The position numbers and the translations under genes were made by a program. This document shows, piece by piece, positions 46,766-58,800 of a DNA stretch of 64,000 nucleotides. Location of the stretch: positions 372,001 through 436,000 of the forward strand of contig NHZP01000035.1 of NCBI GenBank assembly GCA_003313425.1, written 5' to 3'. Every line of letters begins with the position of its first letter. The stretch's first letter is position 1. The notes beneath the pieces were generated by a model, which saw nothing but the letters and a program-made list of their open reading frames with translations, ran no database searches and was not told the DNA's origin. The DNA comes from Pseudopyrenochaeta lycopersici (Eukaryota; Ascomycota; Dothideomycetes; Pleosporales; Pseudopyrenochaetaceae).

Positions 46766-46888
46766 TGTTAGCCAACACGGTTAGCTCCTCACGTGCTCTG
46801 TTATATAAGCATCCACAGGGTATATAGTTCCCTTGTGTCTTATTTGATAGGAATTAACCTAGTTCCTCCTGCCTGCTGCCCGCTAACA
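46766..46888 (+). repeat. Copia Y 5' LTR
   Basis: It starts TGTTAGCCAACACGG and ends GCCCGCTAACA. It is nearly identical to the other three copies in this nest. Confidence 0.92.
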
Positions 46889-46901
46889 GTTATGAGCCTG
46901 G
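46889..46901 (+). other. Primer-binding site of Copia Y
   Basis: GTTATGAGCCTGG lies directly after the LTR. It is complementary to the anticodon arm of initiator tRNA-Met (GGCTCATAAC), the half-tRNA priming known from Drosophila copia. The same site in Copia X (55736-55724) reads GTTATGAGCCCGG. Confidence 0.6.
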
Positions 46902-47099
46902 TTTGCACCTCCTAAGCTACGTAACTCTGCACGAATATAGCTTTAGACGTGTAACTGATAATAACTACGTTCACCTTTACCTGTTGTGTCTATTAACAGC
47001 TAGGTCAGCGTCAAAGACCTATATAGTCGACAAGTGTCGCTATTTAACTAGAACTGTTGCTCTCCGCATAGAGATTAGTTTGGTGATTGATTACTGAGA

Positions 47100-47802
47100 T
47101 TATGATGTCGTATAATGACACAGGAGTCACACGAGTGACTGTTTTACTAGATAAACCAGCCGACTAGGAGTCGTAGTTCCAGCTACGACGAGAGAAAGCT
47201 GTTGTAGATAGTATTTAGAAGTACTATAACATCTTAAAACTAAAGGATAAGCTACTAAAGCTTAGAGAACTAACTAGACTGTTACCTAGCGATATACAGC
47301 TAAGAGCGTTAGAGATTAGCTAGCTAGACGCAGCTAAAAAGGTATTATATAGTAATCTCCTTTAAGACTAGAGATACGAAAGAGCAGAGTATATAAAACT
47401 TAGGCAGAAGGATAGTGAGCTCCTTCTTAACATTAGCTGTACGATTACTGCTTAACACCTTTACCTTATTAGCGGAAAAGATAAGGCGTACGATTAACTA
47501 GTTACTCTTAAGAAGCAGTTTGCGCTAACAGCTGCCTTACAAAGTAGAGAGCTAACTATTAAATATTAAGCTCTGCAGGACAGTCCTCAGAGTCGAGATC
47601 TTAAGTAATAGCTTAACGACTAGATTTATATTACTAACTAAGGCGGGGAGGCAGGTCTCCCTAAAACAACAGGTTATTAAGCTTAAGAGGATTTCCTAAC
47701 ATCTATTAGGACGATTGCCCCTGAATAGGCAGCATCGTCGCACCATAACCTTATTAAAAAGGAGACCTTAGACAAGATAAATAAGATTTAACCTCTAGCA
47801 GA
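47100..47802 (+). pseudogene. Copia Y gag, first part
   Basis: The frame reads MMSYNDTGVTRVTVLLDKPA with Trp codons turned to TAG, through LYLISGKDKAYD, and ends at the GCAGA target where Copia X begins. Confidence 0.8.
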
Positions 47803-47925
47803 TGTTGGCGGGCAGCAGGCAGGAGGAACTAGGTTGATTCCTATCAAATGAGACACAAGGGAACTATATACCCTGTGAATGCTTATATAACAGAGCACGT
47901 GAGGAGCTAACCGTGTTAGCTAACA
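47803..47925 (-). repeat. Copia X 3' LTR
   Basis: This 123-bp copy, on the plus strand, starts TGTTGGCGGGCAGC and ends TTAGCTAACA. Confidence 0.92.
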
Positions 47926-47992
47926 CACCCCCCCAGCTTGAGTGAATGAAGAGCAACGAAAGCTGTAAATGAGTGTCCTTAAGCGTCTGCCT

Positions 47993-50900
47993 CTACTGTA
48001 GTTGGTAGTACCACCCCCCCAGGTCCTGCAGACTGAGAGTAGTACTCTCTGATTCCTCTCGAATCCTTGATAGGTCACTTAGTCCTAGCTGGCGTACGAA
48101 GTCAGCGTGCTTCTGTTGACTAAGGATCTTTGTAAGGCCGTCAGCTGGCATCTCTGTAGTAGCCTTCCAGTCTACCTGCAGTCTGCCTTCTGCTACCTCC
48201 TGACGTAACCAATGATGATGTACGTCCACATGCTTCAGCTTCGTCTGAAGCTTGTTAACTGCCTTTGTCACGATTAAGACAGTCTGCTGGTTATCACACC
48301 ACAGTGCTAGTGTAAACTCAGGGTTAAATTAAATAGCTTGAAAGAAGCGTTGCTACTATTCTATCTCTGATCCTGCAAGGGATAGAGATAGCAGCTTAGC
48401 CTCAGTAGTTGATTTTGTAACTGATTGTTGGACTGTTGCCTTCTAGTTGATAGGCAGTCTATATAGTTTAAAGATGTAGCCTTGAGAGCTTTGGCGAGTT
48501 TCAGGCTTATCTGCGAAGGCCGCATCTAATGCACTATAAAAGAGAGGTTCTTGGTCTAGCTCCTGCTGAGCTGGCGATGTGATGCTAGTTATGCTGTGCT
48601 GGATGTCCCCTGACGCTCGAATAGCTAGGTGCTTTGTGCCTATTAGGTATCTCTACACATGGTTAGCAGCGTGTAGGTGCTTTTGCCCTAGATTCTGTAG
48701 GTGGCGTGCAAGGATTGAGTGCGCTCTCGCGACGTCTGGTCGCGTCGAGGTTGAGATATACGCTAGTGAGCCAACTAGTTGCTGATACTTTTGTGTTCGA
48801 GCAGCACTTAGTTCCTCTGTCGAAGGCAGGAGGACGTTGTCCCTTAGTAGCATATCTAGGTATCTTGTGTTTCCCTTAAGATCGAATTTCGCTGCGATCT
48901 TATTAATGAATGAATCCTGTGCTAGGTAGATTGATTGAGTAAGCTCCTCGCGGATCACACGGATGCTAAGGAACCACTTCAGCTCGCCTAGCTCATGGAT
49001 CTCGTACGTTCTAAGCATCTGTTGCTTGAACGTCTAGTAGTAGCTCATATTGAGCGGATGGACGAGGACGACGATATCGTCCATATAGAAAAAGACGATC
49101 AGACAGTCGTTCGTGTATAGGCACGGTGCTCCTAGCACAGGCCTTAACCTAAGCTTCTTTAAGGTTAATAAGAGCTCCTAGTACTATAGCAGTAGTGCTT
49201 CCTTAAGGCTATAAAGCGCTCGCTGAAGCTTAAGAAGCTCGCTAAACTTGTTTGTAAACCCTTTAGGCGTATAATAGTATATCTTGCGTAGTAGTTAAGC
49301 GTTAAGAAAGGCGTTTAGGGCGTTAAACTAAAACATCTTTAGGTTAAATACTACTGCTAATACTATAAGAGATTGAAAGACCTTAATAGCTAATATTGCA
49401 GTATACGTCTTACCCTATGCCTCCTGCAGGTCTCCTTATACGCATATACGCGCCTTAAACTTATATAGGTACCTGTCTTTGTTAAACTTATATAAGAACA
49501 CCTATATTAGGAGTAGAACCTTAGCATCTGCTATTGTTGTAGTAACCTCTGTACGCTTAAAGCAATCTTTTAACCAGCAGCTGTTAAGCTCTGCTTGTGC
49601 TGCCTCTCTAAACTCAGCACTAAATGGATAATCCTTTATATCCTTCTATCGTTTTAGCAGTTCTAGCAGTTAATCACAATGTAGCCTTAACCTAGGCATC
49701 TCACCTGCGAGCTTCAAAGGAGCTGTTAGATTTAATGCTACTGCGAATGCTCTGTAGTATGTAGCTAGGGCCTAGTTAGCTAGCCTCCTAGCTCTCTTCC
49801 CTTCTATAATGTTGCTACTACTTCTAACAGCAGGATTAGCTATCTTTGGTGCATTGTTCTGCTAACGATCTAGTGCATAGTTATCTATATTACTCTATCC
49901 TTTAGGCTACTCAGATAGTAGTTTTCGTGGTCAGCCTCGCCTGCCTGTTGCAGCTAGCCTAAGTAGTCTATCTGGTCTACTTGTAACTGTAGACGTGTCA
50001 TCCTCATGATGTGTCTGCAGCTTATTAAGCAGCTGTTCTTAAACCTATTCCTCAGTGCCTTAATCTTTAGCACTAACTTATTCTACTAGCTCTGTAGCTT
50101 AGTCTAGTTCTCTATCGTCGCCTACCTCCTGTTAAGGTAGTGCAGTACCACGATCTAATAGTTCTAGTATTAGTAGAAAGCCCTAGTCCTTATAGAACTC
50201 TGCTACTGTGTTGTTTTCAGCTATCTCTGTAGAACGAGCTGTCTTATTGTTAAGCTAATGCCTCTAGTTCTGCAGTATCTCTTAATTAGCCTCTATCTCC
50301 TGTACTTAAGGTATATTAAGATAGTTAATATTTTCTTATACGATAGCTTCTCTCTTAGGTTTCTTGTAGTTATTAAAAAGGCTGTTCTTCTAAAATATTA
50401 CGTCTCTTACGCGTATTACTTAGCTCTTCTTTAGCAGCTAGATGCAGAAGATATTTGTTAAGTTGTACCCTATGAGGTATCCTATAAATATACGAGACTT
50501 AAGCTTATCTGCTTTCTTTAGCTTCTTATTTAGGACATAGGCTTTGTAGCCTATCTGTGAGAAATAGGTAACTGAAGGCTGCCTGCCATAGACTAGCTTA
50601 TATGGCGTCTTCCATGCGATTGACTTAGTAGGAGTGACATTGACGATTCGAGCTGCTGTAACTGCTAGCTCATTTGACAGCGACTTTGGCAGTCCTGCCT
50701 TGATTCGAAGTGATCTTGCTCTTATCATGATCACGTTCCCTGCTTGCTCTGCGGCTCCTAGCTGTTCAGGCGTGTTAGGGGCTCGAAGCTTAACCTTAAG
50801 GCCAGCCTGCCTCGCAATCTTATAGAGCTGTAAGCCGTACCCGCGATCGCCGTCAACCTTAAGGACAACGACAGTATGTCCATGCTAGCGTTTAATCTTG

Positions 50901-51600
50901 TTTATTAGCGCTCGCAACGCTGCTATTACGACAGGTAGTGTTTTATTAGCAAGAGTCGTCGCCTTATGCTACCTTAAGAACTCGCATACAGCATACAGGA
51001 GGTAACGATCTCTGTTGTAGCACGTTTCTCCTGTTAGGATCAGCTGTACGAGATCAACTACAATCCTATAGAAAGGCCTTGTAGCTTAATTATCTAATTA
51101 ACGCCTGCTGACCTGAGCTGTTAATTTTAACTTAATACAGGTCTCGCATTCTCGCAGCTGTGGTGCTCGAGCTCCTTACTTAAGGTTGATTCCTCGTACG
51201 TTTGTATTTAAGTGATTAATTGCCTCCTTGCTCGCGTGTGCAAACATCTTATAAGCTTCAACATAAGATGCGGTAATTAGACGTCGATCTTCCTGTAAGA
51301 CCTTGTACGCTCCTCGAAGAGCTATTGCGAAGCTACTTAGTACTGGACGATCGTTCTCGTCAGTATTAATAATCTAGTGTCCTTCTCTATACCTAAGTAG
51401 GTATGTAACGTTTAACAGATGCTGCTTGTATATAATATCTTGTCCTAAGTCGAACTGAATGCCTATTTCTTAGCATCTTAAGAGGCTTATAACGTTTGTA
51501 AAGAAGCCTTCTATAAGGGCTATATTAGTTAGCTTAATCTAACTTATTCTAGACAGTTAATTAACCTTAAATACAACCTCTCCCTAGGCCTGTATTGCTA
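47993..51600 (-). pseudogene. Copia X pol (integrase, reverse transcriptase, RNase H), broken
   Basis: Open pieces read on the minus strand are: an integrase C-terminal part at 50734-50438 (SIAWKTPYKLVYGRQPSVTY), reverse transcriptase at about 49620-48653 with FFYMDDIVVLVHP near 49090-49050 and LGELKWFLSIRVI downstream, and a C-terminal RNase H end at 48271-47993 (MPADGLTKILSQQKHADFVR). TAG stops and small gaps separate them, so no full polyprotein can be made. Confidence 0.87.
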
Positions 51601-51643
51601 GGATTAAGTCTCCTGTAAGCACCGTTTCCTGGGCTGTAGCCTG

Positions 51644-54282
51644 CAGACATGGTAATACTAGTATATCAGTTCCAAAATGCTTATCCTGATATACTAGTAT
51701 TACCGAAATCCTTATACTAGTATACTAGTATATCATTTCTGATATCCTGATATCCTTGGCATTTTCTAGTGTCCAGCTACAGGAGACAAATCGCCGTACA
51801 AATCGCGATTAAATCGATTAACCTCTCCACTATGCTACATCGATATCCATGTTATCAACTGCGTCCTCATGCAAAACCACACCCCCAGTCCTGATATGGC
51901 GGTTGCGCAGCCAGTTGCCGATGCATTCAATGAGCTCAATGTTATCACAAGTCAGTCTCGATCTATCCCATCGTGTGGTTCGTCGAGCACCTGAGAACGT
52001 ACGCTCTGGCTCTGCGGATTCCGGTGGAATCGAAAGTATGTCCACAGCCATGCGGTGAAGTCGTGGATATCGCCGTCTTCGCTCCGGTTGACACCACCAT
52101 TCTAGTGCTGTACTGCCATGAAGGTCGACTGGATCCTCTCTAATAAAAGCATCGAATGTATCTCTATCCGTGGATACGGTGGTTTTCGGCTGTGTGCGTT
52201 GCTTTAACCGCTCAAGTGGTGTCACCGCGGACTGTACAACAGCAGGAGCGGCAGGAATAGAGACCTCCTCCGGAAGGACGAAGTCCTTGTACTCACTCTC
52301 CCATACCTGCTGTGCTCTGCCGATTGCAGCGGCGTGCCACTCAGTTGGCCAGTTCTCTTCGAGGTAGGCCAGTCGCCTCGAGGGATCGAGGAGAAGGGCG
52401 GCAGTATATACAGGTGCTTCGTCCGTTAAGGCATAGTATTTATCAAGAACAAACCAGCCCATGTCAATGGCATGTAGCATACAAGGGTCAGGCTCGGGGC
52501 CATCTGGTGAGTGTTTCAACTTTGTGTCTTCGTAGTGCTGCAGGATCGCATCCATTAGCTGAAGCACCTCTGCAACAGATGCATGGTCCCTTTCGGCATC
52601 CCGAGTGGCTTCGTCAAAGACTTGAAGAAATATCTGGGTTCTCTCCAATAACACCCAATCCGAGGTATCTAGCATATTTTCGCCAAGATCGTGGTCATAT
52701 TGAGTAAAGAAGCGGTTGATCTGTGCCTTCTTCTTGATGGCGTTGTTTATGACTTTGTACCACGACGACCAGCGTGTGGTATTATCCGTGCCAAGTTCAA
52801 GACCCACGGCATCTCTCCACATATCAGAATGAAGTGAGGAGAGATCCAGCCATACAGCAATGGTGTGAAGCTTTCTGAGCGGCGCAATACCTTCCCACCC
52901 GCTGCATTTATCGGCGCTGGCTGTGTCCGTGGTAGTTCGCTGTGATCTATTGTCACCTCTTTGAGAGGACGTCGACGGCGCTGTTAATTGTGCCGACAGT
53001 CTCTCAATATCCTTGTTATCGGCGACGGACTCGGCAGCTGCGATGGCTGCCGCAAGAGCTTCTTTTGAACGTGCGAGAAGGAAGGCTTGAAGGGACAGGT
53101 TGATAATATGTCCTATGCAGCGGACTCGGCGATGTACGGCGTCAAATGTGACATTATGTTCGTCCCTTAGTGTTGCAGATACTGCCCGTAAACAGGTGTC
53201 GTTCGAAGTGGCATTGTCCGCAGTATGGTAGCCGAGGCGATGGGTAATTCTGTACATCTCGAAGTATTCCATGATGATTGCAGCCTGCGTAGAACCACTA
53301 TGAGAATACCGGCACTCCGCGAGTCCGAGAAGAGCTTTTCGAAGGTTGTAGTCAGCATCAAGCCATTGTACGCAAATAGCGAGCATTGAATGTTTGTGTG
53401 GCGACGTCCAGAGGTCAGTGCTAAAATGAATCATAGACATTGTTGTTTGCAGGGACTCCTTCAATTGATCACTATAGAGCGAATAATTAGCTTTCAGATG
53501 CCGCATAAGCATAGGGCGATTGCTAAGCAGCATGTCTTCGATGTTCGGATTACATGCGAGGGCAAACTCCTTAATGGCACCATATTCAATCGCCGAAAAA
53601 GGTAATCGATGAACCGTAAAGAGCGATATTAGCGCCTCGATATAGCGTTGATGATTAAACGCCCTTCTGAGAGTGGCTTCTTCGCCCCGAGGCACCATAT
53701 ATCCAAGAATGTTGGGTGTTGAGGCTGTGGATGAAGCCGTGGATGCGATTCTGCGTGATGGAAGCCGTTTCGGGTTCACGATGGTGATGCCATGGAGTCT
53801 AGCATGTTTGACGCAGTTGCCCCTACCACCGTTGCTCCATTTGCAGCCTGGAGATAGACAGACATAGAGCACGGCCCCGCTTGTTCTGCGTAGTCTGAGT
53901 TCGGCATTTGTGTATGCAGGACGAGATACGGCATGTGCGGATGGGTCCGGATATGTCCTCCTAAAAACGGTTTCGAATTTCTCGAGTCGTGCGGTCGCTG
54001 TGTTCGAAGTAGAAGGCGGGTATCTTGGCTGTGATGACGATAATTGAGACGTGCTAGACTCCGAGTCCATAATAAGGGTTATTCGATATTGATTTTGAGA
54101 GATACACGAACATGTGGAGTGTTCAGGACGGAGATATAGAGATTTTCGGGGTCGAAACAATGCCAAGGCTGTTATACTAGTATTGGACTAGTCCAAGGAT
54201 TAAGGTAATCCTGATATACTAGTATAAGTAATACTAGTATATCAGGATATCAGGATTACATGGACTAGTATTACCATGTCTG
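51644..54282 (-). mobile_element. Inner hAT transposon (2,639 bp), apparently intact
   Basis: Inverted ends CAGACATGGTAATACTAG are flanked by the exact 8-bp duplication GTAGCCTG (51636-51643 and 54283-54290). The same position in Copia Y has the unbroken sequence, confirming the boundaries. Subterminal regions hold several ATACTAGTAT palindromes. GC-rich and without RIP signs, in strong contrast to its host Copia. It carries one uninterrupted transposase frame. Confidence 0.95.
51830..54070 (-). CDS. hAT-family transposase, uninterrupted frame
   Basis: The frame is 746 residues from ATG 54070 (MDSESSTSQLSSSQPRYPPS); a further 32 codons upstream lack an ATG (the frame's upstream limit is TTG). 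A BED-type zinc finger near residues 64-96 has CLSPGCKWSNGGRGNCVKHA with Cys/His ligands. The RNase H-like core shows DLWTSPHKHSML, HTADNATSND and RRVRCIGHIINLSL (the CxxH motif of hAT). An insertion domain follows. The C-terminal dimerisation block reads SIPPESAEPERTFSGARRTT. Length and order fit the family. It cuts and pastes its own element in the nucleus, leaving 8-bp duplications. It may still be active, and could mobilise relatives such as the outer hAT if the ends are recognised (they differ, so doubtful). Confidence 0.92.
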   Translation of the reverse strand: MDSESSTSQLSSSQPRYPPSTSNTATARLEKFETVFRRTYPDPSAHAVSRPAYTNAELRLRRTSGAVLYVCLSPGCKWSNGGRGNCVKHARLHGITIVNPKRLPSRRIASTASSTASTPNILGYMVPRGEEATLRRAFNHQRYIEALISLFTVHRLPFSAIEYGAIKEFALACNPNIEDMLLSNRPMLMRHLKANYSLYSDQLKESLQTTMSMIHFSTDLWTSPHKHSMLAICVQWLDADYNLRKALLGLAECRYSHSGSTQAAIIMEYFEMYRITHRLGYHTADNATSNDTCLRAVSATLRDEHNVTFDAVHRRVRCIGHIINLSLQAFLLARSKEALAAAIAAAESVADNKDIERLSAQLTAPSTSSQRGDNRSQRTTTDTASADKCSGWEGIAPLRKLHTIAVWLDLSSLHSDMWRDAVGLELGTDNTTRWSSWYKVINNAIKKKAQINRFFTQYDHDLGENMLDTSDWVLLERTQIFLQVFDEATRDAERDHASVAEVLQLMDAILQHYEDTKLKHSPDGPEPDPCMLHAIDMGWFVLDKYYALTDEAPVYTAALLLDPSRRLAYLEENWPTEWHAAAIGRAQQVWESEYKDFVLPEEVSIPAAPAVVQSAVTPLERLKQRTQPKTTVSTDRDTFDAFIREDPVDLHGSTALEWWCQPERRRRYPRLHRMAVDILSIPPESAEPERTFSGARRTTRWDRSRLTCDNIELIECIGNWLRNRHIRTGGVVLHEDAVDNMDIDVA

Positions 54283-54290
54283 GTAGCCTG

Positions 54291-55540
54291 CCTTGTCTCT
54301 CGCTAGCTAAACCTCCTTAAATTACATATATGGATGTTTGAGCCTAGGTTAAGGATCTATTAATTAATAATTGTTGGCAGCGTTTTTAGTTGCACCTGGG
54401 TAACGGAGAAGGAGCTGTAGGTTATAAAACTGCCCCCTTAGCTCTCCTTTCTACTGTTAAGGCTTATTAGCTTATCTACGCCCTTAATTTTCTTACTATA
54501 ATAAGTAAAGAGCTTATTAATCCTTTTAACCTACTCTAGGTTCTTCAAGGCCTTAGCTATTCTATCCTGTACAGCTTTAATAGGTCGAAAGCTCTCTAGT
54601 CTCTTTGGATAATCTAGAAACAGGTACTAGCACTCTCTATACTAATACATACCTCCGCAGAGACATTCTAGCTTATAAGCTGATTTTAATAATCTCTACT
54701 CTTTCTAGTCCTTCTGGTTCTTCTGGTCTGTTCTGTTTAAAACACTGAGTGTTATAAACGTGCTAAGCGACGTTATACTAGGCCTAATTCGTTAATAATA
54801 GACCCTGAACTGAGCTATATAGTCTGCTAGAGGTTAAATCTTATTTATCTTGTCTAAGGTCTCCTTTTTAATAAGGTTATGGTGCGACGACGCGGCCCAT
54901 TCAAGGGCAATCGTCCTGATAGATGTTAGGAAATTCTCTTGAGCTTAATAACCTGTTATTTTAGGGAGACCTGCCTCCCTGCCTTAGTTAGTAATGTGAA
55001 TCTAGTCGTTAAGCTATTGCTTAAGATCTCGACTCTAAGGACCGTCCTGCAGAGCTTAATATTTAATAGTTAGCTCTCTGCTTCATAAGGCAGCTGTTAG
55101 CGCAAACTGCTTCTTAAGAGTGACCAGTCAATTGTACGCCTTATCTTTTCCGCTAATAAGGTAAAGGTGTTGAGCAGCAATCGTACGGCTAATGTTAAGA
55201 AGGAGCTTACTATCCTTCTGCTTAAGTTTCATATACTCTGCTCTTTTGTATCTTTAGTCTTAAAGGAGATTACTGTATAATGCCTTTTCAGCTGCGTCTA
55301 GCTAGCTGATCTCTATCGCTCCTGGCTGTATATCGCTAGGTAACGGTCTAGTTAGTTCTCTAAGCTTTAGTAGCTTATCCTTTAGTTTTAAGATGTTGTG
55401 GTACTTCTAAATACCATCTACGACAGCTTTCTCTCGTTGTAGCTGGAACTACGACTCCCAGTCAGCTGGTTTATCTAGTAAAACAGTCACTTGTGTGACT
55501 CCTGCGTCGTTGTACGACATTATAATCTCAGTAATTAATC
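54291..55540 (-). pseudogene. Copia X gag and start of pol, broken
   Basis: The minus-strand frame from about 55520 (MSYNDAGVTQVTVLLDKPAD) matches Copia Y gag through LYLISGKDKAYN, with TAG at Trp and Gln positions. It leads to the inner hAT insertion at 54283-54290. Confidence 0.82.
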
Positions 55541-55736
55541 ACCAAACTAATCTCTATGCGGAGAGCAACAGTTCTGGTTAAATAGCGACACTTGTCGACT
55601 ATATAGGTCTTTAACGCTGACCTAGCTGTCAATAGACACAACGGGTAAAGGTAAACGTAGTTATTATTAGTTACACGTCTAAAGCTATATTTGTGCAGAG
55701 TTACGTAGCTTAGGAGGTGCAAACCGGGCTCATAAC

Positions 55737-55859
55737 TGTTGGCGGGCAGCAGGCAGGAGGAACTAGGTTGATTCCTATCAAATGAGACACAAGGGAACTA
55801 TATACCCTGTGAATGCTTATATAACAGAGCACGTGAGGAGCTAACCGTGTTGGCTAACA
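55737..55859 (-). repeat. Copia X 5' LTR
   Basis: It is identical to the 47803 copy except for G instead of A near the end (TTGGCTAACA). Confidence 0.92.
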
Positions 55860-55864
55860 GCAGA

Positions 55865-58800
55865 CTATATAGCTCAGTTTAGGGTCTATTATTAACGAAT
55901 TAGGCCTAGTACAACGTTGCTTGGCACGTTTGTAACACTTAGTGTTTTAAACAGAACAGACTAGAAAGACTAGAAGGAGCAGAGATTATTAAAATTAGCT
56001 TATAAGCCAGAATGTCTCTGCGGAGGTATGCATTAGTACAGGGAGTGCTGGTACCTGTTTCTAGATTATCTAAAGAGACTAGAGAGCTTTCGACCTATTA
56101 AAGCTGTACAGGATAGGATAGCTGAGGCCTTAAAGAACCTAGAGCAGGTTAAAAGGATTAATAAGCTCCTTACTTATTACGGTAAGAAAATTAAGGGCGT
56201 GGATAAGCTAATAAGCCTTAACAGTAGAAAGGAGAGCTAAAGGGGCAGTTTTGCGACCTACAGCTCCTTCTCCGTCACCTAGGTGCAACTAAAAACGCTG
56301 CTAATAATTATTAATTAATAGATCCTTAACCTAGGCTCAAACATCTATATATGTAATTTAAGGAGATTTAGCTGGCGAGAGATAAGGCAGGCGACAGCTT
56401 AGGAAACAGTGCTTGCAGGAGACTTAATTCTAGTAATACAGGCCTAGGGAGAGGTTGTGTTTAAGGTTAATTAACTATCTAGAATAAGTTAGATTAAGCT
56501 AACTAATATAGCGCTTATAGAAGGCTTCTTTATAAACGTTGTAAGCCTCTTAAGATACTAAGAGATAGGTATTTAGTTTAACTTAGGACGAGATGTTATA
56601 TATAAGCAGTATCTGTCAAACGTTACATGCCTACTTAGGTATAAAGAAGGACACTGGATTGTTGATACTGACGAGAACGATCGTCTAGTACTAAGTAGCT
56701 TCGCAACAGCTCTTTGAGGAGCGTACAAGGTCTTACGGGAAGATTAACGTCCAATTACCGCATCTTATGTTAAAGCTTATAAGATGTTTGCACACGCGAG
56801 CAAGGAGGCGATTGACTACTTGAATGCAAACGTACGAGGAATTAACCTTAAGCAAGGAGCTTAAGCACTACAGCTGCGAGAATGCGAGACCTGCATTAAG
56901 TTAAAATCGACAGCTTAGGTTAGCAGGCGTTAATTAGATAATTAAGCTACAAGGCCTTTCTATAGGATTATAGTTAATCTCGTACAGCTAATCCTGATAG
57001 GAGAAACGTGCTATAACGGAGATTATTACCTCCTATATGCTATATGCGAGTTCTTAAGGTAGCATAAGGCAACAACTCTTACTAATAAAACACTACCTGT
57101 CGTAATAGCAGCGTTGCGAGCGCTAATAAACAAGATTAAACGCTAGTATAGACATACTGTTATTATCCTTAAGGTTAACAGCGATTACAGGTACGGCTTA
57201 CAGCTCTATAAGATTACGAGGCAGGCTAGCCTTAAGGTTAAGCTTTAAGCCCCTAACACGCCTGAACAGCTAGGAGCCGCAGAGTAAGCAGGGAACGTAA
57301 TTATAATAAGAGTAAGATTACTTCAAATTAAGGCAGGACTGCCAAAGTCGCTGTTAAATGAGCTAGCAGTTACAGCAGCTCGAATTATTAATGTCACGCC
57401 TACTAAGTTAATTGCATGGAAGACGCTATATAAGCTAGTCTATGGCAAGCAGCCTTCAGTTGCCTACTTTTCACAGATAGGCTGTAAAGCCTATATCCTA
57501 AATAAGAAGCTAAAGAAAGTAGATAAGCTTAAGTCTCGTATATTTATAGGATACCTTATAGGGTACGACTTAATGAATATCTTCTGTATCTAGCTGCTAA
57601 AGAAGAGCTAGGTAATACGCGTAAGAGACGTGATATTTTAGAAGAACAGCCTTTTTAACGACTATAAGAAAGCTGAGAGAGAAGCTATCGTACGAGAAGA
57701 TATTAACTATCTTAACATACCTTAGGTACAGGAGATAGAGGCTGATCAAGAGATACTGCAGAACTAGAGGCATTAGCTTAACGATAAGACAGCTCGTTCT
57801 ACAGAGATAGCTGAAAATAACATAGTGGCAGAGTTCTATAAGGACTAGGGCTTTCTACTAACACTAGAACTATTAGATCGTAGTACTGCACTACCTTAAC
57901 AGGAGGCAGGCGACGATAGAGAACCAGACTAAGCTACAGAGCTAGTAGAATAAGTTAGTGCTGAAGATTAAGGCACTGAGGAACAGGTTTAAGAACAGCT
58001 GCTTGATGAGCTGCAGACACATTATAAGGATGACACGCCTACAGTCACAAGTAGACCAGATGGACCAAGTAGGCCAGATGGACCACTTAGGCCAGCTGCA
58101 ACAGGCAGGCGAGGCTGACCACGAAAGCTACTATCTGAGTGGCCTAGAGGATGGAGCAATACAGACGACTATGTACCTAATTGTTAGCAGAACAATGCAC
58201 TAAAGATAGCTAATCCTGCTGTTAGAAGTAGTAGCAATATTATAGAAGAGAAGAGAGCTAGGAGGCTAGCTAACTAGGCCCTAGCTATATACTATAGAGT
58301 ATTCGCAGTAGCATTGAATCTAACAGCTCCTTTGAAGCTCGCAGGTGAGATGCCTAGGTCAAGGCTACATCGTGACTAACTGCTAGAGCCGCCAAAGCGA
58401 TGGAAGGAAGTAAAGGATTATCCATTCAGTGCTAAGTTTAGAGAGGCAGCACGAGCAGAGCTTAACAGCTGCTAGTTAAAAGATTGCTTTAAGCGTACAG
58501 AGGTTACTATAACAACAGCAGATGCTGAGGTTCTACCCTTAATATAGGTGTTCTTATATAAGTTTAACGAAGACGGGTACCTATATAAGTTTAAGGCGCG
58601 TATATGCGTACGAGGAGACCTGCAGGAGGCATAGGGTAAGACGTATGCTGCAACGTTAGCTATTAAGGTCTTTTAATCTCTTGTAGTATTAGTAGCAGTA
58701 TTTAACCTAAAGATGTTTTAGTTTAACGCCCTAAACGCCTTTCTTAACGCTTAACTACTACGTAAGATATACTGTTATACGCCTAAAGGGTTCACAGACA

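Larger units (their letters stand above)
47803..55859 (-). mobile_element. Copia X retrotransposon nested head-on in Copia Y, carrying inner hAT
   Basis: It is the same family as Copia Y but on the other strand. The LTRs (47803-47925 and 55737-55859) differ at one position in my reading. The duplication GCAGA is exact (47798-47802 and 55860-55864). Without the inner hAT it is about 5.4 kb. The primer site is at 55736-55724 and the purine tract at 47938-47926. Longer open frames than in Y remain, so it is younger or less mutated. Confidence 0.94.

Noticed and set aside
46903..47097. 64-codon frame (and its copy at 55528-55722) as a small gene
   Set aside because: They are the two copies of the untranslated leader just inside the LTRs of Copia Y and Copia X.
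54071..54166. 32-codon extension of the inner hAT transposase
   Set aside because: There is no ATG; the frame simply opens there with TTG close to the subterminal repeats.
57958..58203. 81-codon frame with MDQ/MDH repeats as an independent gene
   Set aside because: It lies within Copia Y pol in a stretch between integrase and reverse transcriptase; the repeat is local to the polyprotein.
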